In this document: in pieces, positions 1 to 4,682 of the stretch
Layout of the letters: every line of letters begins with the position of its first letter
Numbering within the stretch: position 1 is the stretch's first letter
Source of the DNA: an uncultured Candidatus Melainabacteria bacterium
GTDB lineage: Bacteria; Cyanobacteriota; Vampirovibrionia; Gastranaerophilales; Gastranaerophilaceae
Length of the DNA: 5,146 nt
Assembly (NCBI GenBank): GCA_937891325.1
Contig: CALAFU010000100.1
Location: 1-5,146 of the forward strand
Reading direction: 5' to 3'
Position numbers and translations under genes: made by a program
Notes under the pieces: model-generated
What the model was told of the DNA's origin: nothing
The model's input: only the letters and a program-made list of their open reading frames with translations
Database searches by the model: none

Positions 1-30
1 ACAAAAAGTCTGTCAATAGAATTGGCAGAC
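1..30 (-). terminator. Rho-independent terminator, minus strand
   Basis: Positions 8-17 pair with 21-30 in a 10-bp stem with one G-U wobble and a 3-base loop (18-20). Read on the minus strand, the stem is followed at once by TTTTTGT (complement of 7-1), the classic intrinsic terminator layout. On the plus strand the stem is followed by ATTAAATAAA, so it should not work in that direction. The ribosomal operon already has its own terminator about 740 bases upstream, so this one either backs it up or ends a separate minus-strand transcript from the gene-free region. Seen in sequence; the function is inferred. Confidence 0.75.
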
Positions 31-182
31 ATTAAATAAACACGAGGATATTAAGAGAGAGAGTATAAAAATCTTTGTTATTATCAGCGCATATAAATTA
101 ATACACCGATATTCTTTTTATCCTTTTTATTAAATTGTTTGTTTGCTTATCGCTTACATATATATTAAGTATTTTTGTGTTT
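31..182. other. AT-rich intergenic stretch, nothing recognised
   Basis: This is a plain AT-rich stretch with a short GA run at 54-62. On both strands I found no open frame with a start and ribosome binding site, no strong hairpin and no family motif. A loose plus-strand promoter-like pair (TTGTTT at 139-144, TATATT at 161-166, 16 bases apart) sits just before the structured element at 183-345, but such matches are expected by chance in DNA this AT-rich. Confidence 0.6.
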
Positions 183-202
183 AAAAATTGCCTATTCAGT
201 AT
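183..202 (+). repeat. 20-bp direct repeat, left copy
   Basis: AAAAATTGCCTATTCAGTAT occurs here and again, identically, at 304-323, 121 bases away. The two copies bracket the GC-rich, highly structured segment. Weaker similarity continues to the right of each copy: ACTATT recurs at 217-222 and 339-344 at almost the same offset. This suggests a repeat unit of about 120 bases whose second copy has decayed, although the repeat could instead be a recombination or insertion scar. Confidence 0.85.
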
Positions 203-211
203 CCATGCGGG

Positions 212-305
212 TTTGAACTATTCGGGGCGTCGGCAGAGTAACGTCTGACCGACACCTTACGGGCTGGGTGCGCATGCGCACACGGCGCCCTACCGAAAGT
301 TCAAA
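212..305. ncRNA. Three-helix junction element (candidate structured RNA or MITE)
   Basis: I do not recognise this element. Helix P1 pairs 212-225 with 293-305: 13 base pairs with a single bulged A at 220. P1 encloses two hairpins. P2 is 229-237 with 244-253: nine pairs, one bulged base at 248 and a 6-base loop, extendable by G226-G227 with C255-C256. P3 is 261-264 with 287-290, capped by the perfect palindrome 268-281. The joining segments are short (257-260 and 291-292), so nearly every base in 94 nt is paired or in a loop. The segment is clearly GC-rich in otherwise AT-rich DNA. It could be a structured RNA on either strand, or a MITE-like insertion whose terminal inverted repeats are the P1 arms. 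It has no open frame. The fold is seen directly; strand and function are unknown. Confidence 0.5.
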
Positions 306-323
306 AAATTGCCTATTCAGTAT
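304..323 (+). repeat. 20-bp direct repeat, right copy
   Basis: This is an identical second copy of the repeat at 183-202. It begins inside the last two paired bases of helix P1, so it directly abuts the structured element. The following bases to about 345 loosely resemble those after the left copy (a GTTC-ACTATT block and a CGGG-GTC block). They read like the start of a second, degraded unit. Confidence 0.85.
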
Positions 324-365
324 TGACGGTATGTTCAGACTATTGCTCCACTCGGGCATGTCATA

Positions 366-392
366 AGATTTTGAAACAAGTTCAGCATGACA
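366..392 (+). repeat. REP-like palindromic unit 1 (CTGAA-type)
   Basis: The unit has the layout AGAT, arm, ACAAG loop, arm, ATGACA. The arms are 371-375 and 381-385, five pairs with one wobble, so this copy is partly decayed. It matches a widely dispersed family of small bacterial intergenic palindromes, often written in the reverse sense as TGTCATnCTGAACTTGTTTCAG. Related units occur at 425, 482, 533, 570-648 and 721. Confidence 0.7.
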
Positions 393-424
393 TTATGGTT
401 TTATATATTATCAGAGTGTTTAAA

Positions 425-452
425 AGATACCGCAACAAGCGCGGTATGACGG
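425..452 (+). repeat. REP-like palindromic unit 2 (CCGC-type)
   Basis: A perfect 7-bp stem ATACCGC/GCGGTAT (427-433 with 441-447) surrounds AACAAGC, preceded by AG and followed by GACGG. The frame (AGAT..ACAAG..ATGAC) is that of the CTGAA-type units, but the stem bases differ on both arms together, so the pairing is kept. The copy at 721-748 is nearly identical and shares the downstream GACGGA-AGTTTA context. Confidence 0.75.
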
Positions 453-481
453 AAGAGTTTATTTTTATTGGAAAATTTATA

Positions 482-508
482 AGATTCTGAAACAAGTTCA
501 GAATGACA
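482..508 (+). repeat. REP-like palindromic unit 3 (CTGAA-type)
   Basis: A perfect 8-bp stem ATTCTGAA/TTCAGAAT (484-491 with 497-504) has the 5-base loop ACAAG. It is flanked by AG on the left and GACA on the right. This is the cleanest CTGAA-type copy in the window. Confidence 0.8.
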
Positions 509-532
509 ATAAAGTTTTACTTTTACCCCTAA

Positions 533-560
533 TGTCACCCTGAATTTATTTCAGGGTCTC
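533..560 (-). repeat. REP-like palindromic unit 4, inverted (CCCTGAA-type)
   Basis: An 8-bp stem ACCCTGAA/TTCAGGGT (537-544 with 550-557) has a 5-base loop at 545-549. TGTC lies to its left and CTC to its right, so it is the family unit read on the minus strand. The outer pairs are G-C where unit 3 has A-T, again with pairing preserved. Confidence 0.75.
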
Positions 561-569
561 TATAACATG

Positions 570-648
570 AGATGCTGTCACACGGGGGACAGGCTCACAA
601 AACTCATTCTTCGTTTGTTCGCTTTGTCAAACAAGTTCAGCATGACAT
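570..648 (+). repeat. REP-like unit 5, apparently split by a 51-bp segment
   Basis: The left end AGATGCTG (570-577) and the right end AAACAAGTTCAGCATGACAT (629-648) join into a perfect family unit with stem ATGCTGAA/TTCAGCAT. Between them lie 51 bases (578-628) that do not belong to the palindrome. CTGTC at 575-579 can also pair with GACAG at 588-592, and GTTTG at 613-617 with CAAAC at 628-632. The simplest reading is an insertion into the unit. The alternative is two adjacent partial units that match by chance. Confidence 0.5.
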
Positions 649-664
649 TATTTTTTAATGTCAT
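642..664. repeat. 9-bp inverted repeat with T5 loop
   Basis: ATGACATTA (642-650) and TAATGTCAT (656-664) pair perfectly around five T. It forms where the right tail of the split unit meets another TGTCATTTTGA remnant in the opposite orientation, so it looks like a head-to-head junction of two palindromic units. A competing 7-bp stem pairs 660-666 with 674-680. There is no clean T run after the stem on either strand, so it is not called a terminator. Confidence 0.6.
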
Positions 665-676
665 TTTGATTATAAA

Positions 677-716
677 TGACTTATCGTCTTATTGACTTAA
701 TGTCTTATCGTCTCAA
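677..716. repeat. Five degenerate octamers, consensus YGWCTTAT
   Basis: Five successive 8-base blocks read TGACTTAT, CGTCTTAT, TGACTTAA, TGTCTTAT and CGTCTCAA. Every block has G in position 2 and C in position 4. This is a short tandem array just left of the last palindromic unit. No protein or known binding motif is recognised. Confidence 0.55.
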
Positions 717-720
717 GATA

Positions 721-748
721 AGATACCGCAACAAGTGCGGTATGACGG
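721..748 (+). repeat. REP-like palindromic unit 6 (CCGC-type)
   Basis: A perfect 8-bp stem ATACCGCA/TGCGGTAT (723-730 with 736-743) has loop ACAAG, flanked by AG and GACGG. It is nearly identical to unit 2 at 425-452. The A730-T736 pair replaces an unpaired A/C in that copy. Confidence 0.75.
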
Positions 749-755
749 ATAGTTT

Positions 756-790
756 AAATACAAATAACGGCATGCCTTTGGCATGCCGTT
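756..790 (-). terminator. Probable terminator of the ribosomal operon
   Basis: An 11-bp perfect stem (766-776 with 780-790, core GGCATGCC) has a 3-base loop and lies about 40 bases beyond the rpsI stop. On the minus strand it is followed by ATTTGTATTT, a T-rich but interrupted tract. The plus-strand side runs into TGTATATAAT, which is poorer. The position straight after the last operon gene supports termination of rpsK-rpsI transcription. The broken T tract leaves room for read-through. Confidence 0.7.
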
Positions 791-830
791 TGTATATAAT
801 GTATGCAGAAAATTTCTGAACAATAAAAGA

Positions 831-1229
831 TTAACGTTTTGAGAATTGGAATCTTTTTCTTGCTCTTTTTTGACCGTATTTTTTACGTTCTTTAACACGT
901 GGGTCACGAGTTAACAAACCTTCTGATTTTAATACTGATTTGTATTCTTCGTTAACTTTAACCAATGCTCTTGCAATACCGTGTCTGATAGCACCAGCTT
1001 GTGCAACTACACCGCCACCTACTGCTTTAACTCTTACATCATATTTGTCTTGATTTTCAGTTAAAACTAATGGACGGAATACCATCATTTCGATTGCTGG
1101 TCTGTTGCCGATGTGGTCTAATAATTTTTTACCGTTTACAAAAATACGACCTTTACCTTTTACAAGTTTAACTACGGCGATTGATGTCTTTCTACGACCT
1201 GTTGCCATAACTTCTTTATTTGTTGCCAT
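831..1229 (-). CDS. rpsI: Small-subunit ribosomal protein S9 (uS9)
   Basis: S9 binds the head of 16S rRNA in the 30S subunit, and its C-terminal tail reaches the P-site tRNA. The 132 residues match the usual bacterial length of about 130. Visible landmarks are GRRKT (11-15), the glycine turn GGG (71-73), IRHGIARAL (81-89), the basic LTRDPRVKERKKYG block (106-119) and the invariant SKR end (130-132), whose arginine contacts the P-site tRNA in the known family. Two starts are possible, Met1 and Met8. Met1 is chosen because AGGAGG lies 7 bases before it, while Met8 has no comparable site. The ATG overlaps the rplM stop by one base (TAATG), so translation is probably coupled. It is the last gene of the operon, followed by the hairpin at 766-790. 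Confidence 0.98.
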   Translation of the reverse strand: MATNKEVMATGRRKTSIAVVKLVKGKGRIFVNGKKLLDHIGNRPAIEMMVFRPLVLTENQDKYDVRVKAVGGGVVAQAGAIRHGIARALVKVNEEYKSVLKSEGLLTRDPRVKERKKYGQKRARKRFQFSKR

Positions 1230-1666
1230 TATTTAGCCTCCTTTTCTAATACGATAGGTTTTTGTGCAGCATGTGGATGTTCTGCGCCTGCGTAAACTTT
1301 CAATTTGTTGAATTGTTCAGCACCTAAAGTATTGTGTTGAAGCATACCTTTTACAGCTTTTTCAATTGCTAATCTTGGATCTTTTTCCATTAATTCTTTG
1401 AAACTTGCTGATTTTAATCCACCTGGATACATTGTGTGGTGGTAGTAAATTTTGTCAGTTTCTTTGTTACCTGTAACTCTTACTTTGTCAGCATTGATTA
1501 CGATAACAAAATCACCAGTGTCTACGTTTGGTGTATATTCTGGTTTGTTTTTACCTCTTAAAATATTAGCAACACGTACTGCTAAACGACCTAAGATTTC
1601 ATCTGTTGCGTCGATTACGTACCATTTTCTTTCTACTTCTAGAGGTTTTGCTGAATAAGTTTTCAT
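1229..1666 (-). CDS. rplM: Large-subunit ribosomal protein L13 (uL13)
   Basis: L13 is an early-assembling 50S protein bound to 23S rRNA. The 145 residues agree with the family (about 142-150). Landmarks are WYVIDATDEILGRLA (15-29), VANILRGKNKPEYTPNVDTGDFVIVINADKV (32-62), TGNKETDKIYYHHT (65-78), the PGG-LK turn (81-85) and the C-terminal AGAEHPHAAQKP (126-137). The usual MLPHNTLG block reads MLQHNTLG here, a proline-to-glutamine change at position 110. GGAG at 1675-1678 lies 8 bases before the ATG. The truA stop is 24 bases upstream. As in most bacteria, it is paired directly with rpsI. Confidence 0.98.
   Translation of the reverse strand: MKTYSAKPLEVERKWYVIDATDEILGRLAVRVANILRGKNKPEYTPNVDTGDFVIVINADKVRVTGNKETDKIYYHHTMYPGGLKSASFKELMEKDPRLAIEKAVKGMLQHNTLGAEQFNKLKVYAGAEHPHAAQKPIVLEKEAK
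1237..1242 (-). promoter_or_regulatory. Strong Shine-Dalgarno of rpsI inside rplM
   Basis: On the minus strand AGGAGG sits 7 bases before the rpsI ATG, within the last codons of rplM (Glu-Lys-Glu-Ala-Lys). It is the strongest ribosome binding site in the window; most others are AAAGGA-like. It fixes the first of two candidate rpsI starts and suggests termination-reinitiation at the TAATG overlap. Confidence 0.85.
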
Positions 1667-1690
1667 GCTTTTTTCTCCATTTATGTTTTT

Positions 1691-2467
1691 TTAGTATTCT
1701 ACTTTCAATAATGTTAATCCGCTTGGACTAACCGTTTTTCCCGCCTGTTTACGGTCCTTAGCCTTTAAGACCTCGTCCATAAATTCAGGAGATTTATTAT
1801 TCCTTTCAATATCCAACAGCGTTCCGACTATTATTCTAACCATATTGTACAAAAATCTGTTTCCAGAAATATCCAATATAATTAAGTCTTCGTGCCTGTA
1901 ACAATTCGCTTCTGAGATTTCGCAAACTGTATATGGATTTGAACTTCCAGAATTCTTGAAACTTGTGAAATCATGTTCGCCGACTAAGTAACTTAGTGCT
2001 TTATTCATTCTTTCAATATTCAAGCTATTTTCTACTCTCAATAAATCGCCATCAAACGCCTTGCGTTGTTCTCTGTTTACAAAAACGTATCTGTAATACC
2101 TTTTCTTTGCTGATTTTTGAGCGTGGAACGAACTGTCAACTTCGCGTACATCAGAGATTGATATGTCTTTCGGTAATAGTCCATTAATTGAATTAATAAA
2201 CTTAGAAGCAACAATATTGTTATCTAAATCAACATGAACCGTTTGTCCGATTGAGTTAACCCCTGCATCAGTTCTTCCGGAAAAGACCGTTTTGATTGGT
2301 CTTGGATTATCCGGAGTCGGTTGAACTCCGCTGAATGTGCATATTGCCTTTTCGAGTAGCCCCTGAATGGTTGGAGTGGGTTGCTCTAATCCATTCGGGT
2401 CTAGTTGAATTTGGCTACCTGCATAATTTTTACCTTGATATTGTATTAAAAACGCATATCGGGTCAT
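1691..2467 (-). CDS. truA: tRNA pseudouridine(38-40) synthase TruA
   Basis: TruA converts uridine to pseudouridine at positions 38, 39 and 40 of the tRNA anticodon arm, working in the cytoplasm as a dimer. The 258 residues match the family. The catalytic aspartate is D67 in FSGRTDAGV (62-70). KKRYYRYVF (121-129) holds the active-site tyrosine region, GNRFLYNMVRIIVGTL (202-217) is the second signature, and AGKTVSPSGLTLL (242-254) is the C-terminal one. It is more divergent than its neighbours: the usual GVH after the catalytic Asp is GVN (N71), the usual GWQ is GSQ (S18), and the linkers near residues 22-32 and 48-60 are longer than in E. coli TruA. The start is 2 bases after the rplQ stop with no clear Shine-Dalgarno, so translation is probably coupled to rplQ. 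Confidence 0.95.
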   Translation of the reverse strand: MTRYAFLIQYQGKNYAGSQIQLDPNGLEQPTPTIQGLLEKAICTFSGVQPTPDNPRPIKTVFSGRTDAGVNSIGQTVHVDLDNNIVASKFINSINGLLPKDISISDVREVDSSFHAQKSAKKRYYRYVFVNREQRKAFDGDLLRVENSLNIERMNKALSYLVGEHDFTSFKNSGSSNPYTVCEISEANCYRHEDLIILDISGNRFLYNMVRIIVGTLLDIERNNKSPEFMDEVLKAKDRKQAGKTVSPSGLTLLKVEY

Positions 2468-2469
2468 TA

Positions 2470-2898
2470 TTATACAAGTTGAATTAATGCCATTTCGCTT
2501 GCATCACCACGTCTTGGTGGTAAGTGGTAAATTCTTGTGTAACCACCGTTACGGTCTGTATATTTTTTACCGATTACACAGAATAATTTTCTTAAAACAG
2601 TTTGTTTTGGTAATTTTTTACCTTCTTCTACTGTTTCAAATACTTCACCTGTTGCAACATCAATGTATTTACCGATTTCTTTATCGTAAATGAATTTTGC
2701 TGCTTGACGACGTGCGTTTAAGTCACCTTTTTTAGCTAAAGTGATTAAACTTTCAACATAAGGTCTTAGAGCTTTTGCTCTTGCCAATGTTGTTTTAATT
2801 TCGCCGTGAGTTAATAACTCAGTAGCTAAAGCACGCAATAGAGCATCTCTTTGGTCTTGAGCTTTGCCTAGCGTATGTTTCTTTGTTAAGTGTCTCAT
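2470..2898 (-). CDS. rplQ: Large-subunit ribosomal protein L17 (bL17), with internal insertion
   Basis: L17 is a bacterial 50S protein located near the exit of the polypeptide tunnel. It is recognised from MRHLTKKHTLGKAQDQRDALLRAL (1-24), EIKTTLARAKALRPYVESLITLAKKGDLNARRQA (33-66), DRNGGYTRI (115-123), PPRRGDASEMALIQLV (127-142). At 142 residues it is longer than the E. coli protein (127). The excess is a segment at about residues 74-101 (IGKYIDVATGEVFETV and onward) between YDKE and the LRKLF block, where cyanobacterial homologues have only a few residues. The insertion is in frame and does not break the flanking motifs. AAAGGA lies just before the ATG, and the rpoA stop is 46 bases upstream. 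The rpoA-rplQ adjacency is nearly universal in bacteria. Confidence 0.97.
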   Translation of the reverse strand: MRHLTKKHTLGKAQDQRDALLRALATELLTHGEIKTTLARAKALRPYVESLITLAKKGDLNARRQAAKFIYDKEIGKYIDVATGEVFETVEEGKKLPKQTVLRKLFCVIGKKYTDRNGGYTRIYHLPPRRGDASEMALIQLV

Positions 2899-2944
2899 TG
2901 TTTTTTCCTTTATATATTATTTTTGTTCTTTTTAAAGTTAATTA

Positions 2945-3928
2945 TTAAACCATTTCTTCTTCTGGTACTTCTGGACTTGGAGCTAAGTCTAAACCGAAGT
3001 GGTGTAATCTTTCGATGACTTCATCTGAAGATTTTTTACCGAAGTTTTTAATGTTTAATAAGTCATTTTCTGATTTCTTTAACAATTCAGCCATTGAGTT
3101 GATGCTTGCTCTTTTTAAGCAATTGTAAGCTCTTACTGATAATTCCAATTCTTCAATTGTGATTGAAGTTGTTGGTTCTTCAGCTTCGTCTTTTGTATCT
3201 TCTACAACTTGGCTTGGTTGGTTTACAACTACAGGTTGACCAGAGATTGCAGCGATTTGCATAAAGTGGTCAATTAATAATTGTGCTGATTGAGATAATG
3301 CTGTTGTTACATCGATTGAACCGTTTGACCAAATTTCTAATGTAACTTTATCGAAATCGATTGAATCGCCTACACGAGTTGGTTCAACGTTGTATGCAAC
3401 ACGTCTGATTGGCATGAATGCTGCATCAATTGGTAACATATCGATTGAAGCGCCAGCTTTTGCATCTCTTGGTACATCATGAGCAACATAGCCTTTGCCT
3501 GTTTCTACAACGATGTCTGCGTGGAAGCTACCACCATCAGCAATTGTACAAATTAACCAATCTGGGTTTACAACTTTAACGCCAGCTGGTAATTGAATAT
3601 CACTTGCAAGTACAGGACCTGCTGTATCGATGTCTAATCTTAAGTGTTGAGGTTCTTTTGAATCAGTTTTGATTACTAAACCTTTTAAGTTCAACATTAC
3701 ATCAATAACGTCTTCTAAAACACCTGGAATTGCTGTATATTCGTGAGTAATACCTTCAATTCTTGCAGATGTAACGGCTGTACCTTCTAGGCTAGATAAC
3801 AATACTCTTCTTAAAGAGTTACCAATTGTGTTACCAAAACCTTTTGCTAAAGGTTCAATAACGAATTTACCGTATTGAGAACCGTCTGAATCAGTTGTTG
3901 TATTTACTGTTTTAATTTTTAATTCCAT
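2945..3928 (-). CDS. rpoA: DNA-directed RNA polymerase subunit alpha
   Basis: Alpha dimerises to nucleate core RNA polymerase, and through its C-terminal domain it contacts UP-element DNA and activators. The 327 residues compare with 329 in E. coli. The N-terminal domain shows KGFGNTIGNSLRRVLLSSLEG (29-49), the beta/beta' assembly face, then GVLEDVIDVMLNLKGL (69-84) and PIRRVAYNVEPTRVG (173-187). An acidic flexible linker (about 233-255) joins the C-terminal domain, where SVRAYNCLK (264-272) carries R266 and N269, equivalent to the DNA-contacting R265 and N268 of E. coli. NFGKKS (295-300) carries the conserved glycine-lysine turn. The protein ends in an acidic, proline-containing tail (316-327). 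AGGAG lies 11 bases before the ATG. The spacer to rpsD is 73 bases and holds only a weak, mismatched hairpin. Confidence 0.98.
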   Translation of the reverse strand: MELKIKTVNTTTDSDGSQYGKFVIEPLAKGFGNTIGNSLRRVLLSSLEGTAVTSARIEGITHEYTAIPGVLEDVIDVMLNLKGLVIKTDSKEPQHLRLDIDTAGPVLASDIQLPAGVKVVNPDWLICTIADGGSFHADIVVETGKGYVAHDVPRDAKAGASIDMLPIDAAFMPIRRVAYNVEPTRVGDSIDFDKVTLEIWSNGSIDVTTALSQSAQLLIDHFMQIAAISGQPVVVNQPSQVVEDTKDEAEEPTTSITIEELELSVRAYNCLKRASINSMAELLKKSENDLLNIKNFGKKSSDEVIERLHHFGLDLAPSPEVPEEEMV

Positions 3929-4001
3929 TTTCTTATTTTCTCCTAATTTTTTGGATTTGTAGCAACGTTTTAAATATCTTCAATTAGTTAGTTTTTACTG
4001 A

Positions 4002-4604
4002 CTATTTTGAATAATATTCGATTACAAGTTGTTCTTTTAATTCAGAGTCAAGTTCTTCTCTTTCTGGAACTCTGTCAAAAGTGATTTTTAATGCGTCTGC
4101 ATCTTTTGTAATCCAAGCTGATTCACAAGGCATGTCGATTAATTCTAACACGCTCTTTAAGAAAGATTGGCTTCTTTCTCTGATTGTAACTACATCGCCA
4201 GCTTTTAATAAGTATGATGGAATATTTACTTTTTTACCGTTTACTAGAACGTGACCGTGATTAACGATTTGTCTAGATTGTTTTCTTGTGATACCGAAAC
4301 CAGCTCTGAATAATACGTTGTCTAATCTTGATTCTAATAATTGTAACAAGATAGTACCTGTAACACCTTTTCTTCTTGCTGCTTCGTTATAGTATCTTGA
4401 GAATTGTTTTTCAGATACTAAGTAAGTTAATCTGATTTTTTGTTTTTCGTTTAAGTGTAATGCGTATTCAGAAAGTTTTTTTCTAACTGCACCGTGTTGG
4501 CCTGAAGCTGTTTGACGCATAGAAGATGTTAACTTTCTGTTTGATAAGTCTTTTACTCCGAAGTTACGGAATAATTTATTTCTTGCACCTGTATATTTTG
4601 ACAT
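4002..4604 (-). CDS. rpsD: Small-subunit ribosomal protein S4 (uS4)
   Basis: S4 is a primary 16S rRNA-binding protein that nucleates 30S assembly; in several bacteria it also represses its own operon. With the start at 4604 it is 200 residues, the family length, beginning MSKYTGARNK. AAAGGA lies just before this ATG. The open frame extends 25 codons further upstream to an ATG at 4679, but that extension resembles no S4 and has no good ribosome site. Visible parts are SGQHGAVRKKLSEYALHLNEKQK (34-56) and the S4 RNA-binding domain (about 91-150) with ESRLDNVLFRAGFG and NHGHVLVNGKKV. The C-terminus ends in VIEYYSK. N-terminal zinc cysteines are absent; the only cysteine is C160. The sequence reads as cyanobacterial-type S4, yet its place between rpsK and rpoA is the order of Proteobacteria and Firmicutes. 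Confidence 0.96.
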   Translation of the reverse strand: MSKYTGARNKLFRNFGVKDLSNRKLTSSMRQTASGQHGAVRKKLSEYALHLNEKQKIRLTYLVSEKQFSRYYNEAARRKGVTGTILLQLLESRLDNVLFRAGFGITRKQSRQIVNHGHVLVNGKKVNIPSYLLKAGDVVTIRERSQSFLKSVLELIDMPCESAWITKDADALKITFDRVPEREELDSELKEQLVIEYYSK

Positions 4605-4682
4605 TTTTCTAATTTCCTTTATTTCTTTTAATGTTGTTTTACTTTTGTAATTTGCTTGAGTGCTTTCACTCGTTAGCATCTA
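4605..4682 (-). promoter_or_regulatory. rpsK-rpsD spacer, leader-like
   Basis: This 78-base spacer has no gene. On the minus strand it has a small hairpin GAGTG-AAAG-CACTC (4658-4662 with 4667-4671), then GCAAAT, AAAAGTAAAA and finally AGAAATAAAGGAAAT (4612-4626) just before the rpsD ATG. The last 15 bases are identical to the segment before rpsK at 5076-5090, and the earlier blocks occur there in the same order. A shared translational leader is possible. No operator or promoter can be assigned. Confidence 0.35.

Noticed and set aside
205..305. Possible tRNA or other standard RNA gene in the GC-rich island
   Set aside because: The size is near a tRNA, but there is no acceptor stem with CCA, no TTCRA T-loop arrangement and no anticodon arm, and the motifs of SRP, RNase P and tmRNA are absent.
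482..515. Minus-strand promoter-like TTGTCA and AATCTT spaced 17 bases apart within unit 3
   Set aside because: The -10 match is poor and the bases are explained by the palindrome family, which contains the same letters wherever it occurs.
366..748. Possible CRISPR array in the repeat cluster
   Set aside because: The units vary in stem sequence, orientation and spacing and lack uniform spacers, so they are dispersed palindromes; no cas gene is nearby.
713..907. 64-codon minus-strand frame running past the end of rpsI
   Set aside because: It lies in another frame across rpsI, the terminator hairpin and a palindromic unit, with no recognisable domain or ribosome site.
1452..2693. Plus-strand open frames of about 63-68 codons opposite rplM, truA and rplQ
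   Set aside because: All lie antisense to conserved genes, show no family features and have no plausible Shine-Dalgarno or operon context.
3985..4005. Small hairpin over the rpsD stop codon as an internal terminator
   Set aside because: The stem is short with a mismatch, and no T run follows on the minus strand.
4605..4679. 25-codon N-terminal extension of S4 starting at the ATG at 4679
   Set aside because: S4 proteins begin at the MSKYTGAR-type start. The extension has no family similarity and no good ribosome site, while AAAGGA precedes the ATG at 4604.
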